Part shown: one piece after another, positions 24,239-35,740 of the stretch
Layout of the letters: every line of letters starts with the position of its first letter
Numbering within the stretch: the first letter of the stretch is position 1
Origin: Aliirhizobium smilacinae
Lineage (GTDB): Bacteria; Pseudomonadota; Alphaproteobacteria; Rhizobiales; Rhizobiaceae
Direction: 5' to 3'
DNA: 64,000 nucleotides
Assembly (NCBI RefSeq): GCF_006335145.1
Contig: NZ_VDMN01000001.1
Location: 1,054,001 to 1,118,000 of the forward strand
Translations under genes and position numbers: made by a program
The notes under the pieces: generated by a model
The model's input: the letters and a program-made list of their open reading frames with translations, nothing else
Told to the model about the DNA's origin: nothing
Database searches by the model: none

Positions 24239-25462
24239 CTAGTTCGTCAGCCGGTTGACGGGCTTGATCGCGTTGTCGGCGATCGCCTTGAAGGATGCGA
24301 CAAGCGCGTCCATCGTGTTGGGTTCGTAATAATTCGCCGCAGTCGAGGCACAATATTTCAAAAGATCCTGGCCCCTGGTCGGCGCCATGAAGGCGACGGT
24401 ATAGATCTTGATCCCACCCGTCTTGGCGGCAGCGCAGCCGTCGCGCACACTCTGGTCCAGCCTCGGGCTCCAGGTCGTGCTGTTGCCGGTCATCTCGCCG
24501 TCGGTCATCAGGATCATGATCCGGTCGGATGTCGTGTTTCCCTTCTTGGCCTGCTCCACGCTCTCGGTGTCGGTACCGTATTGATTTCTCTGGATATTGG
24601 AGGTTCCCGTGGTCACGGCGGCCGTCGCATCAGTGCCGCCGGTCGGGTTGAGCGTCATGGCCGCGACATACTGGCGGGCAGCGGCTGTTCCCCAGGCAAC
24701 CGCCGACTGGCCCTTGAGGCCATTCGTATAGGAAATCGTGCCGGTCCGGACAAAGCGGGTCTTGGGGTCGGACTTATCGAGGGCGTCGAACAGGGTGGAC
24801 GCCGCCTGCTTCAGTGCCTCCACCTTGGTCACGTAAACGGTCTGGTAGGACAGGCAGATGCCGAGCAAGTTGAGGACGCATTTCTGCCCCTTCACCGTCG
24901 TCGTATTGTCCGCCATCGAGGCCGATTCATCGAGCAATATGTCCATGGATATACCGTTGCTTGCCGCTGTCGTCCCGTCAGCGCCAGTGCCGCTGCCGGT
25001 GCCCGATACCGTCTTGCTGGCGGCGGCGACGGAATAGGTCTGTCCGGCAAAAAAACCGGTGAGCGGGGTCAGTGGAATATCGGCGGAGGAGGTTACGGAG
25101 ACCGCGTAGCTCTTGCCTCCGGTCGATGCGTCCGTGTTGGTCGTGATCGCCACCGTGGTCGCATTCTTGATTGCCGTTGTATCGGTCGTGTTCATGTAAT
25201 TCGCCAGCTGACCCGCCAGAAAATCCTTGCCGAGCTTCTGGCCTGCAGCCGTATCCGAGCCATTTGCCATTGCGCCCGAAACAGCAAGGGCCGCGGCATC
25301 CGTCGCTTCCTGCAACTGGCGTTTCGATACCATGAGATTGGCGGTGTCGATCGCCAATCCTGCGCCTCCCACCAGCATGGGCAGGATGAGTGCGGTCATC
25401 AGCCCGAAATTGCCGGTCCGGTCGGAAAAGATGCTGCGGTGGGGTCTGTTGAATATTAGCAT
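24239..25462 (-). CDS. TadG-like pilus assembly protein with von Willebrand factor A domain
   Basis: A 407-residue protein with an N-terminal TadE/TadG anchor (GNFGLMTALILPMLVGGAGLAIDTANLM) followed by a pilin-like helix (KRQLQEATDAAALAVSGAM). A vWA domain starts near residue 175: the MIDAS motif is DILLDESASM, with MILMTDGEMTGNS further on. Such proteins are membrane-anchored and exported and take part in Flp/Tad pilus systems or in surface adhesion. No other tad gene is in the window, so it may be a stand-alone copy. Confidence 0.85.
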   Translation of the reverse strand: MLIFNRPHRSIFSDRTGNFGLMTALILPMLVGGAGLAIDTANLMVSKRQLQEATDAAALAVSGAMANGSDTAAGQKLGKDFLAGQLANYMNTTDTTAIKNATTVAITTNTDASTGGKSYAVSVTSSADIPLTPLTGFFAGQTYSVAAASKTVSGTGSGTGADGTTAASNGISMDILLDESASMADNTTTVKGQKCVLNLLGICLSYQTVYVTKVEALKQAASTLFDALDKSDPKTRFVRTGTISYTNGLKGQSAVAWGTAAARQYVAAMTLNPTGGTDATAAVTTGTSNIQRNQYGTDTESVEQAKKGNTTSDRIMILMTDGEMTGNSTTWSPRLDQSVRDGCAAAKTGGIKIYTVAFMAPTRGQDLLKYCASTAANYYEPNTMDALVASFKAIADNAIKPVNRLTN

Positions 25463-25584
25463 GACGGCATTTAACGCAAAGATACGTCAATCGTGTCCTC
25501 ATACATTCAAACTTGCTTAATTATTGATGACGCAGGCACTCTGCGCCGTCTGGGAACGCAAAGACATTCGTCGCCGTAAGCACC

Positions 25585-25773
25585 TCAGGTGACATAGGGT
25601 ACAAGGGCCAGCAACTGCTGTTCGTCCTTCACGCCGATCCGGTAGAGATAGACGAGATTGGCAGCCAGCACCCGCGGGTCCCCCTCCGCATGCACGCCTT
25701 CGGCCCGCAGCTGGCAATAGACGCGGCGGATCATCAGGACATCTCCCGCAGCAATAACCTGCTCGGCCATCAT
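25585..25773 (-). CDS. small hypothetical protein
   Basis: A 62-residue protein, MMAEQVIAAGDVLMIRRVYCQL, ending LLALVPYVT. The start is preceded by a GGGGGAGG ribosome-binding site. No recognised domain. Composition is protein-like with one cysteine. Isolated between the TadG-like gene and an AT-rich gap. Confidence 0.5.
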   Translation of the reverse strand: MMAEQVIAAGDVLMIRRVYCQLRAEGVHAEGDPRVLAANLVYLYRIGVKDEQQLLALVPYVT

Positions 25774-25797
25774 GGCCGCCCTCCCCCGAGGCTTCAC

Positions 25798-26113
25798 TAT
25801 ACTTAAGTAAATCTGAAAATATCACCAGATCTCAAGCGCAACAACCACAGATCATGCAAAAATCGTCGTTCAGAAGCCGGAAAAACTCAAATATCAACTC
25901 TAAAATACCAAAAAAATACTCAACTTTGTTGACACGCCTTTGCGTTGATTAAATAACTATAAACCAATTAAATCCGCGGAATTCTGCAGTTATGCATTCG
26001 CTTTAGCCATATCGCCGGTAATACCGTCAATCCGAGACACGTCATCCAATTACACCCGTACAGCTGCATCGCCCGAAGCCGTGTGAGACCTCGGGAACAG
26101 AGAGACTACGTCC
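25798..26113. other. AT-rich intergenic region
   Basis: No gene supported. The stretch from about 25830 to 26000 is markedly AT-rich compared with the roughly 60% GC around it and could hold the promoter of the acyltransferase relic. The change in composition is consistent with acquired DNA at this edge. Confidence 0.5.
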
Positions 26114-26128
26114 ATGGAAAATGGCGCC

Positions 26129-27156
26129 ATGAAGTATATCGATGCGATTACCGGTCTTAGAACGGTTGCGGTTTTTGTCGTCTTCCTCTGCCATTCCTAT
26201 GTGGATTTCGCCCCCGGCGGGTTTATCGGCGTCGATGTCTTCTTCGTCATCAGCGGCTATCTGATCACGTCCATCCTCCTCAACGAGGTGGCTCGTACGG
26301 GAACGATCTCGATTGCCGGATTTACAAGCGCCGTGCCCTGCGGATTTTGCCGGCTTCGCTTTTCTGCACCCTGATCGTTTATCTGCTCGGCAGGAACCTG
26401 CTGCAGCTTCACGGTGAGAATGCAGATCTCGGCGCGGTGGCATCGGCATTCAGCTTCATGAACTGGCTGAGGGCCTTTTCTACGACGACCGGCGGCGCAC
26501 TCGGACATTACTGGTCGCTTGCAGTGGAAGAGCAGCTCTATGCCTTCTGGTCGCTGATCGTACTGGCCGTGGCAGCATGGCGCAGCACTCAATCGGTCCC
26601 CAAGGTGGCGGCCGCTCTGCTGGTCCTGTCGGTAGCCTGGCGAACCTATCTGTGGATGTCCGGCGCGGATGCCCACCGGCTTTACAATGGTCTGGACACG
26701 CATTGCGACGGCCTGCTGATCGGCTGCATCATTGCAGGCCTGCAGGATAAGCTGGCGGAAACCGGGATTTCCCGGTTATGGCCCGTCGCAGCCCTGGCCT
26801 TCGTCGTGGAACTGTTCTTCTTCAATGCGCAATCGCGATGGCTGTGGCTCTACATTCCTGCCGCATCGCTGACCGCCGGACTGATCGTATCGTGCGCAAT
26901 TGCCGCAGGAAATCCGCTGGCAAGGCTGCTTGCGATGAAGCCGTTGGTGTTTCTCGGAAAGCGTTCCTACAGCTTCTATCTCTGGCACCTACCGGTCATC
27001 GGCTTCTTCTTCGCATCCGGCATATCAAGAAGCCTGTGGATCCTGCCGAGCCTCGTGCTCTGCCTGATCCTTTCCGAATTGAGCTACCGGCTGATCGAGC
27101 GTCCCTTCCTGCAGTTCAAGGATCGCCCGGCCGGCACCGGCATCGCTGCCGCCTGA
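26129..27156 (+). pseudogene. acyltransferase-3 (OafA-like) membrane protein, frameshifted
   Basis: The N-terminal frame has the family signature: YIDAITGLRTVAVFVVFLCHSY with the catalytic histidine, and GFIGVDVFFVISGYLI. The frame breaks after SIAGF at a TTT run (26321-26323). Adding one T restores SIAGFYKRRALRILPASLF and continues with HYWSLAVEEQLYAFW and multiple membrane helices to the end. The whole would be about 343 residues with about ten helices. These enzymes O-acetylate surface sugars or glucans. There is no SGNH domain. It is either a mutant or a miscalled base. Confidence 0.82.
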
Positions 27157-27271
27157 CAGGTCGAGGCCGTCACTACCAGAACGCCGGAGCCTCTCACTCT
27201 TCACACAAAACGCCGGGTTTGCTGCCCGGCGCTTCATTTCAACAGGGCATGAGAAACGGGCGTTCTGTCGC

Positions 27272-29580
<2,309 letters not shown>

Positions 29581-29586
29581 ACGAGC

Positions 29587-30534
29587 TCAGTCCAGCCGGA
29601 TTGCCGGATCGAGGCTGATCTGGTTGCGGCCGCGCATCTTGGCCGCGTACAGCGCCAGATCGGCGCGGCGATAGATCTCGTCCGCCTTCTCGCCCCCTTC
29701 CGCAGAGGCGATGCCAGCGGAGAAAGTGTAGCGAAAACTCAACTGGTCCGGCACCGGCCGCGAAATCCGCACCGCGTCGAGCATGCGGCTAACGATCGCC
29801 TCGGCATCTCCTGCTGCGGTATTGGGCAGGATGAGAACGAATTCCTCGCCGCCGACGCGACCCAAAACATCCGTCTTGCGGACATGGCCCTGCAAGGTGG
29901 CGGCAAAATCCCGCAACACGGCATCTCCCACCAGATGGCCGAAGCGGTCGTTGATATATTTGAAATTATCGATATCGAGCACGGCGATACAGCCGACATG
30001 CCGCGAAATGCGCCCGTTGTCATCGGCCTGTGCGGCCAGGAGATCGTTCAGCTTGGCCATGACGAAACGGCGGCTCGGAATGCCGGTCAGCTCGTCGGTC
30101 TGCGAAACCCTGATCGCTTCATCCCGATCCTGCCTGAGAGCCCGCTCGTCGGGCCGAATCGAGGTGATGTCGCTTGCCACGCACAGCATCCAGCCGTCGT
30201 CCTGCATGGTCTCGGTCATCCACAGCCAGCGGCCGTCATGCAGGTCGGTTTCGAAGGCGCGAAAACCGGCCTTGCCGCGCCGCGAGACGGTGGAGACCAA
30301 CCAGGCTTCGAAATCCGCGACCTTGATGACGGTGCCGCGCCGGGCGTGAAAATTGCGCCGCATCAGGTCCGGCCAAAGCGGGTGCTCGCCCTCATCGACG
30401 AACCATGCCACGCGAAAGGCGCGGTTGGCATAACGCAGCCGGTCCTCGTCGTCATAGACGGCCACGCAAACGCCGGCGGCTTCCATCAGCCGTGCGGCCT
30501 GCAACATCGTTTTGTCGTCGTCCAAGGCCTTCAT
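29587..30534 (-). CDS. PAS-domain diguanylate cyclase
   Basis: A 315-residue cytoplasmic protein. An N-terminal PAS-like sensor (residues about 15-130, with YDDEDRLRYANRAFRVAW and WLWMTETMQDDGWMLCVASDIT) is followed by a GGDEF domain: the active site is GGEEF preceded by the inhibitory I-site RKTD five residues upstream, and the substrate region contains DIDNFKYINDRFGHLVGD. It should make cyclic di-GMP and be product-inhibited. The start MKALDDDK is favoured over one 13 codons earlier. The stop lies 6 bp from that of the convergent dgdR. Confidence 0.9.
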   Translation of the reverse strand: MKALDDDKTMLQAARLMEAAGVCVAVYDDEDRLRYANRAFRVAWFVDEGEHPLWPDLMRRNFHARRGTVIKVADFEAWLVSTVSRRGKAGFRAFETDLHDGRWLWMTETMQDDGWMLCVASDITSIRPDERALRQDRDEAIRVSQTDELTGIPSRRFVMAKLNDLLAAQADDNGRISRHVGCIAVLDIDNFKYINDRFGHLVGDAVLRDFAATLQGHVRKTDVLGRVGGEEFVLILPNTAAGDAEAIVSRMLDAVRISRPVPDQLSFRYTFSAGIASAEGGEKADEIYRRADLALYAAKMRGRNQISLDPAIRLD

Positions 30535-30634
30535 GCCCTTAGAATGGTCTTCATACGGCAAGCATTTAATCACGAGGTGTGAAGGATAGGTTAGAGGTTT
30601 CCGTGCAAGCCGGCGAAGCGGCGATTGGCCTCAG

Positions 30635-31543
30635 CTACCGCGCCTGCTCAACTTCCTTTGCGATTTCGCCGATCAACCCGCGCAGCCAGCGATGCGCCGG
30701 GTCGTTGCGGTGGCGCACATGCCAGGCCATCTGCACCGGAAATGTCCCCAGATCGACCGGCGGGGCGAGCACCTTCAGCCGCGGATCGAGCGCGATGCGG
30801 CGACAGATCAGCGCCGGTAGCGTGGTGCAGTAATCGGTCACGGCGACGAGTTCCGGGATCGACAGGAAATGTGTCACCGAGACCGCCACCTCGCGCTTCA
30901 GCCCCTGCTTTTCCAGCGACTGGAATAGGCCGGCGCGCAGGCGACCGGGCGGTAGCATGTTGACGTGCTTCAGCCGCTCGTATTGTTCGCGCGAAATACT
31001 GTCGCCGATTTCGGGGTGGCCGGTGCGGACTACGCAGGCGAGCCCATCCTGCATCAGATGCTGGACGACAAGATTATCCGGCGGATCGGTGAGCCGGCCG
31101 AGCGCCATCGCCGTCGTGCCGGACATGACGCCGGTCTCGCTGATATCGCTTCCGAAAGGCGTCAGCCGCAGCCTTATGCCCGGCGCGACATGCCCCAGCC
31201 GCTCGACGATCGCCGGCACCAGCACGAATTCCACATAATCGTTGGGGGCGATGGTGAACAGGCGTTCGGCGGTCAACGGGTCGAAATCCTGCTGGCCGAG
31301 GATCACGTCATCGAGTTTGGCCAGCGCTTCGATGATCGCTGGTGCGATCTCCTCAGCAAGCTCGGTCGGTCTCATGCCGTAACGTTCGCGGATGAAAAGC
31401 GGATCGCGCAGGCTTTCGCGCAGGCGGTTGAGCGTATTGGAGAGCGCCGGCTGGGTGATGCCGAGGCGTTCGGCGGCGCGCGTGACATTGCGCTCCTCCA
31501 TCAGCACGACAAAGACCGGCAACAGGTTGAGGTCGTATCTCAT
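30635..31543 (-). CDS. LysR-family regulator of the NodD/SyrM class
   Basis: A 302-residue LysR protein. Its helix-turn-helix is MRYDLNLLPVFVVLMEERNVTRAAERLGITQPALSNTLNRLR, with the LNLL start and the RDPLFIRE motif of the NodD/PcpR-like subgroup. The effector domain contains YVEFVLVPAIVERL and a conserved CTTLP segment. It is divergent from the DJ-1/monooxygenase/aldo-keto reductase cassette, which is its likely target. Ligand unknown, and it is not a true NodD because no nod genes or nod box are present. Confidence 0.87.
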   Translation of the reverse strand: MRYDLNLLPVFVVLMEERNVTRAAERLGITQPALSNTLNRLRESLRDPLFIRERYGMRPTELAEEIAPAIIEALAKLDDVILGQQDFDPLTAERLFTIAPNDYVEFVLVPAIVERLGHVAPGIRLRLTPFGSDISETGVMSGTTAMALGRLTDPPDNLVVQHLMQDGLACVVRTGHPEIGDSISREQYERLKHVNMLPPGRLRAGLFQSLEKQGLKREVAVSVTHFLSIPELVAVTDYCTTLPALICRRIALDPRLKVLAPPVDLGTFPVQMAWHVRHRNDPAHRWLRGLIGEIAKEVEQAR

Positions 31544-31558
31544 TCGAAGACAACGCCT

Positions 31559-31583
31559 ATTCAGTTATAACTTTTGACGAATA
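31559..31583. promoter_or_regulatory. candidate LysR operator upstream of the DJ-1 cassette
   Basis: A nested inverted repeat: TATTC and GAATA at the ends with a GTTATAAC palindrome inside, AT-rich against the background. It starts 16 bp upstream of the LysR start codon and about 95 bp upstream of the DJ-1 gene, as expected for a divergent LysR-controlled promoter. Confidence 0.4.
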
Positions 31584-31675
31584 TCTAGAATAATCTAAAT
31601 AAATTTCCGAAATGTATCGAGCGGGCTCATCTTCAGCTTGTCCAATGGGGACAATGACAACAAACGGAGATGACG

Positions 31676-32473
31676 ATGAGCAAGGGTAAGGTTCTGATTG
31701 CCGGTTCCAACGCAACGGCGATCGAGGTTCAGGGCGGCCGTTTCGGCGCGACCGGCCAATATCTCAACGAGACGGTCGTACCGGCGATGGCGCTGATCGC
31801 TGCCGGTTACGAGGTGGTGCTCGCCACCCCGAACGGCACCAAGCCGCATATCGACCCGGCCTCCGATGCACCTGAGCATTTTGGCGGTGACGCGGCGGGC
31901 TATCAGAAGGCCAAGACGTTCTGGGCCGAAGATCCGTCGATGAATAACGTGCTGACGCTTGGCGCAGCGATCGAACAGGGTCTGGAGAACTATTCAGCAG
32001 TCTTCGTGCCCGGTGGACAGGGGCCAGTCGTCGATCTGATGACCGATGCGGATATGGGCGAAATCCTTCGCCACTTCCATGAGGCGGCAAAACCCACGGC
32101 ACTTCTGTGCCATGGCCCGATCGCCGTCGTTTCCGCCATGCCGCATGCCCGCGAATTCCGCTCGGCGCTGATTGCCGGCGATGAGGCCAAGGCTCGGGAA
32201 TGGGCCAAGGGCTGGCAATATGCCGGTTACAGGATGACAGTCTTTTCCGACACGGAAGAAAAGGTCGTCGAGGACTATATTCTGCACGCCAAACTCTATT
32301 TCAACATGATCGAGGCGCTGAGCGCAGCGGGTGGTAAGGTAAGCAAGACGACGGTGGATTTCGAGCCGAACGTGGTGATCGACCGCGAACTGATCACCGG
32401 CCAGAACCCACGTTCGGACCACCCGATTGCGGCTGCATTGATCGAGGCGCTGGATCGCAGGCAGGTGAGGTGA
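31676..32473 (+). CDS. DJ-1/PfpI (Hsp31-like) family protein
   Basis: A 265-residue class I glutamine-amidotransferase-like protein of the DJ-1/Hsp31 group: GKVLIAGSNATAIEV at the start, VFVPGGQGPVVDL with the nucleophile-elbow acid, and the catalytic cysteine in ALLCHGPIAVVSA. Relatives act as glyoxalase III/deglycase or chaperones under electrophile stress. The ATG at 31676 has GGAG at good spacing; one two codons earlier is too close to it. It is first in a plus-strand cassette with a monooxygenase and an aldo/keto reductase, which points to detoxification of reactive carbonyls or quinones. Confidence 0.87.
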   Translation: MSKGKVLIAGSNATAIEVQGGRFGATGQYLNETVVPAMALIAAGYEVVLATPNGTKPHIDPASDAPEHFGGDAAGYQKAKTFWAEDPSMNNVLTLGAAIEQGLENYSAVFVPGGQGPVVDLMTDADMGEILRHFHEAAKPTALLCHGPIAVVSAMPHAREFRSALIAGDEAKAREWAKGWQYAGYRMTVFSDTEEKVVEDYILHAKLYFNMIEALSAAGGKVSKTTVDFEPNVVIDRELITGQNPRSDHPIAAALIEALDRRQVR

Positions 32474-32495
32474 AGGGGGTCTTTGGCGAAGGTAA

Positions 32496-32628
32496 ACCCC
32501 CTCTGGCCTGCCGGCCATCTCCCCCACAAGGGGGGAGAACAAATGCCGCGAACGCCTGCTTCAATCAGGCAACAGCGGAACGGTCGGGTTAAGCCCTCCC
32601 CCTTGTGGGGAGGGTTTGGGAGGGGTCT
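32496..32628. repeat. RIME-like palindromic intergenic repeat
   Basis: A mosaic of inverted repeats typical of rhizobial dispersed elements: CTCCCCCACAAGGGGGGAG near the left side and CCCTCCCCCTTGTGGGGAGGG near the right, with outer C-rich and G-rich tracts that can pair. The related motif reappears at 35774-35842, and a diverged version lies in copA. It separates the first two genes of the DJ-1 cassette and could form a strong mRNA stem-loop there. Confidence 0.75.
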
Positions 32629-32672
32629 TCTTCCAGCTGCAACTACCCACGGTTCACACGAAGGAACACCCC

Positions 32673-32978
32673 GTGACCACCGAAACAAACGCCGCAAAAA
32701 TCGTCGCTATCCTCACCGCCCTGCCCGGCAAGGCCAATGAGCTGCAGGCGCTGCTTTCCGGCATGGCGGCGTCCTGCCGCGCGGAACCCGGCAACCTGCG
32801 CTGGGACATCTGGCAGGATCATTCCAACCCCGAACGTTTCGTGCTCGATGAACTCTATATCGATGCCGCTGCGGTTGACGCGCATCGACAGACGCCCCAC
32901 TTCAAGGACTACGCCTCAAAGATCAACACCTTAGCCGAGCGGACCGCCTATGTGGTCACCCCCGTCAATCTCGGTTGA
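32673..32978 (+). CDS. antibiotic biosynthesis monooxygenase (YgiN-like) family protein
   Basis: A 101-residue ABM-fold protein: KIVAILTALPGKANELQALL, then SCRAEPGNLRWDIWQDHSNPERFVLDELYID and HFKDYASKINTL. Family members are cofactor-free quinol monooxygenases or polyketide oxygenases acting as dimers. The start is a GTG with AAGGAA upstream; no suitable ATG exists nearby. It lies in the LysR-flanked cassette before the aldo/keto reductase, 30 bp away. Confidence 0.85.
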   Translation: MTTETNAAKIVAILTALPGKANELQALLSGMAASCRAEPGNLRWDIWQDHSNPERFVLDELYIDAAAVDAHRQTPHFKDYASKINTLAERTAYVVTPVNLG

Positions 32979-33008
32979 CCTCGGCAAAAAGAGATAAGGA
33001 CAAGCACG

Positions 33009-34016
33009 ATGGCACTGAAAGACATTCTTCCCAGCAGGCTTGGTTTCGGTTCGGCGCCGCTCGGCAACATGTTCCGCGATATTCCCGAGGATGAGGCACG
33101 TGCCACCGTCGAAGCCGCATGGACCGACGGCATCCGCTATTATGACAACGCGCCCTTTTATGGTGCGGGCCTTGCCGAGATCCGCATGGGCGACGCGCTC
33201 AAGGACAAGCCGCGCGACCAGTACGTCATTTCGACCAAGGTCGGCCGTTATATTCTCGACGAGGTCGAGGATGTCAGCGCCCGCGAACAGGGCGAAAAGG
33301 CAGGCGTGTTCAGCCACGGCCTGCCGAACAAGGTGGTCAACGACTATTCCCATGACGGGACGCTACGCTCGATCGAGGACAGCCTGAAGCGGCTGAAGAC
33401 CGATCATATCGAGATCGCTTTCGTGCACGACCTCGCCCAGGATTTTTGGGGCGACATCTGGCTGGAGAAATTCGAGGAAGCCCGCAAGGGCGCCTTCAAG
33501 GCACTCGACCGGTTGCGTGACGAAGGGGTGATCAAGGCCTGGGGTCTCGGCGTCAACAAGGTCGAGCCGATCGAGCTGGTGCTGGAGCTGGACGAACCGA
33601 AGCCCGACGCTTTTCTGCTGGCAGGTCGCTATACGCTGCTCGACCATGACAAGGCGCTGCAGCGGGTGATGCCGATGGTGGCAGAACGGGGTCTTGGCGT
33701 GGTTGTCGGCGGGCCTTACAGTTCCGGCGCTCTGGTCGGCGGACCGAATTTCGAATATGCGCCGATCAAGCCCGCGATGGCCGACAAGATCGCGAAGATC
33801 AAGGCTATTGCCGGTCGACATGGCGTCACCATGAAAGCCGCCGGCCTGCAGTTCTCGCTCGCCAACCCGGCCGTCGCCGCCGTCATTCCCGGCGCCAGCC
33901 AGCCCTCGCGCATTGCCGAGGATAGTGCGGCTCTCAAGGAGGTCGTTCCAGCCGATTTTTGGCGGGAACTGAGGGCGGAAAAGCTGGTGAACCCGGACGC
34001 GCCACTGCCGGTTTGA
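33009..34016 (+). CDS. aldo/keto reductase
   Basis: A 335-residue (alpha/beta)8 NADP-dependent aldo/keto reductase: RLGFGSAPLGNMF at the start, the catalytic tetrad region GIRYYDNAPFYGAGLAE (D, Y), KVGRY (K) and the histidine in IEIAFVHD. It resembles the pyridoxal 4-dehydrogenase / D-threo-aldose dehydrogenase subgroup, but the true substrate cannot be told from sequence. It is last in the plus-strand cassette and is followed by a strong terminator. Confidence 0.88.
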   Translation: MALKDILPSRLGFGSAPLGNMFRDIPEDEARATVEAAWTDGIRYYDNAPFYGAGLAEIRMGDALKDKPRDQYVISTKVGRYILDEVEDVSAREQGEKAGVFSHGLPNKVVNDYSHDGTLRSIEDSLKRLKTDHIEIAFVHDLAQDFWGDIWLEKFEEARKGAFKALDRLRDEGVIKAWGLGVNKVEPIELVLELDEPKPDAFLLAGRYTLLDHDKALQRVMPMVAERGLGVVVGGPYSSGALVGGPNFEYAPIKPAMADKIAKIKAIAGRHGVTMKAAGLQFSLANPAVAAVIPGASQPSRIAEDSAALKEVVPADFWRELRAEKLVNPDAPLPV

Positions 34017-34036
34017 ACTGAACGCTCGTGAAGATC

Positions 34037-34070
34037 ATGCCCCGGCAACATTCCGCCGGGGCATTTTTTT
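34037..34070 (+). terminator. Rho-independent terminator of the DJ-1/AKR cassette
   Basis: A GC-rich stem GCCCCGGC/GCCGGGGC with an 8-base loop followed by seven T. It lies 20 bp after the aldo/keto reductase stop and immediately before the convergent ABC permease gene. Confidence 0.9.
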
Positions 34071-34074
34071 GATC

Positions 34075-34893
34075 TCAGTTCGCCATGGTCGAACGATGCG
34101 CCCAGCCGGTCATGCGGCGTTCGATAAAGGCCATCAGCGAATACATGGCGATACCTTCGACCGCCAGCGCCAGCAGGCCGGCAAAGACCAGCGGCACGTT
34201 GAACTGGCTCTGGGCCGAGGCCATCATGTTGCCGAGGCCATAATTGGAGGCGACGGTTTCGCTCAAGACCGAGCCGACAAAGGCGAGCGTGATGGCGATC
34301 TTCAGCGAGCCGAAGAAATAAGGCATCGAGCGCGGGATGCCGACCTTCAGCATGATGTCGAGCTTCTTGGCTCCCAGCGCCCGCAGCACGTCCTCCGTCT
34401 CCGGCTCAATGGTGGCCAAACCCGTCGCGACATTCACCACGATCGGGAAGAAGGAGATGAGGAAGGCGGTGATGACGGCCGGAATGGTGCCGATGCCGAA
34501 CCAGATCACCAGAATCGGCACGACCGCGACCTTGGGGATAGCATTGAAGCCGATCATGATCGGGTAGAGCCCGGCATAAATCGTCTTCGACCAGCCGATG
34601 AACAGGCCGATCGCCAGACCGCCGACAACGGCCAGACCGAAACCGAGCGTGGTGGTGAACAACGTCTGGGCCGAATTTTTCAGAAGAGGCGACCAGTACT
34701 GGACGACTGCCTGAAAGATACGGCTCGGGGCCGGCAGGATCGTCACCGGCGTCCCCAACCCGCGCACCAGCATTTCCCAGAAGAGAAACATGCCAAGCGT
34801 GAAGAGCCAGGGTGCAGCCTTGACCCAGTTGATACGCGCCGGCTGTTTGGCGATTGCGGGGGTTGCTGTCGAATTTTCGGTCGCAATCGTCAT
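34075..34893 (-). CDS. ABC transporter permease (SsuC/TauC/ThiX type)
   Basis: A 272-residue inner-membrane permease with about six helices and the BPD_transp_1 EAA-like loop (LRALGAKKLDIMLKVGIPRSMPYFFGSLKIA). It is of the class that pairs with NMT1/SsuA-type binding proteins for sulfonate, nitrate or pyrimidine uptake. The start overlaps the ATPase stop by 4 nt (ATGA), so it is the last gene of the operon. Substrate not determinable. Confidence 0.88.
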   Translation of the reverse strand: MTIATENSTATPAIAKQPARINWVKAAPWLFTLGMFLFWEMLVRGLGTPVTILPAPSRIFQAVVQYWSPLLKNSAQTLFTTTLGFGLAVVGGLAIGLFIGWSKTIYAGLYPIMIGFNAIPKVAVVPILVIWFGIGTIPAVITAFLISFFPIVVNVATGLATIEPETEDVLRALGAKKLDIMLKVGIPRSMPYFFGSLKIAITLAFVGSVLSETVASNYGLGNMMASAQSQFNVPLVFAGLLALAVEGIAMYSLMAFIERRMTGWAHRSTMAN

Positions 34894-35678
34894 GCCGTCA
34901 CCCTCGCCTGCGCGATCTCGCCGTGCAGCTGGTGCACGAGGTCGTTGAACCTGCTTTCATACATGATCTCAAGATCTCGCGGCCGCTCGAAAGGCACGCG
35001 GTGCTCCTTAAGAATACGGCCCGGTCGTGCGCTCATGACAAAAATCTTGTCGGCCAGAAACGCCGCTTCGCGCAGGTCATGGGTGACGAGCACAATGGTG
35101 ACGCCCTGTGCGGCGTGAAGATCGCGGATGACGCACCAGAGTTCCTCGCGGGTAAAGGCATCGAGCGCGCCGAACGGTTCGTCGAGCATCAGCAATTCCG
35201 GTTCGTGGATCAGCGCCCGACACAGATTGGCGCGCTGCTGCATGCCGCCTGACAACTGCCAGGGGAATTTTGCACCAAAACCCTTGAGGCCGACGAGTTC
35301 CAGAAGATGCTCTGCCTTCTCGATGTATTCCTTCTTGTTGGCGCGCAGCCTGTGCCGGTGCTTTTCGACGATTTCGAGCGGCAGGAGGATGTTTTCCAGC
35401 GTCGTGCGCCAAGGCAGCATTGTCGGGTTCTGAAAAGCCATGCCGACGATCGAGATGGGTTGCGTCACATGCTGGCCAGCAACGATGACGGTGCCGACCT
35501 GCGGGATATGCAGGCCGGTGACGAGTTTCATCAGCGTGGACTTGCCGCAGCCGGACGGCCCGACAACGGCGGCGAAATCGCCCTTGCCGACACGCATGGT
35601 GAGGCCGGAGACCGCAAGCGTGCCGTCCGCGCCGCCGTAGCGCATGTCGACGTCATCGATGGATACGAGGTGTGCCAT
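34890..35678 (-). CDS. ABC transporter ATP-binding protein (SsuB/TauB/ThiZ type)
   Basis: A 262-residue ATPase: Walker A GPSGCGKST, Q-loop region MAFQNPTMLPWRT, signature LSGGMQQRANLCRAL, Walker B LLMLDEPFGALD and H-loop LVTHDLREA. It energises the permease encoded just downstream. The start MAHLVSIDDV is the natural family start; the frame can be read 21 codons further up into the repeat-bearing spacer. A 245-bp gap containing a nested inverted repeat separates it from the binding-protein gene upstream. Confidence 0.92.
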   Translation of the reverse strand: MAHLVSIDDVDMRYGGADGTLAVSGLTMRVGKGDFAAVVGPSGCGKSTLMKLVTGLHIPQVGTVIVAGQHVTQPISIVGMAFQNPTMLPWRTTLENILLPLEIVEKHRHRLRANKKEYIEKAEHLLELVGLKGFGAKFPWQLSGGMQQRANLCRALIHEPELLMLDEPFGALDAFTREELWCVIRDLHAAQGVTIVLVTHDLREAAFLADKIFVMSARPGRILKEHRVPFERPRDLEIMYESRFNDLVHQLHGEIAQARVTA

Positions 35679-35740
35679 GGGGTGTTCTTTCGGTTGGGAT
35701 GTGGTGCCGGTGGCGATTCCCTCACTTGCGATTTCTAACA

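Noticed and set aside
34069..35118. A 349-residue plus-strand frame opposite the ABC permease and ATPase genes
   Set aside because: Histidine, arginine and glutamine-rich antisense shadow of two well-conserved genes, with no start signal.
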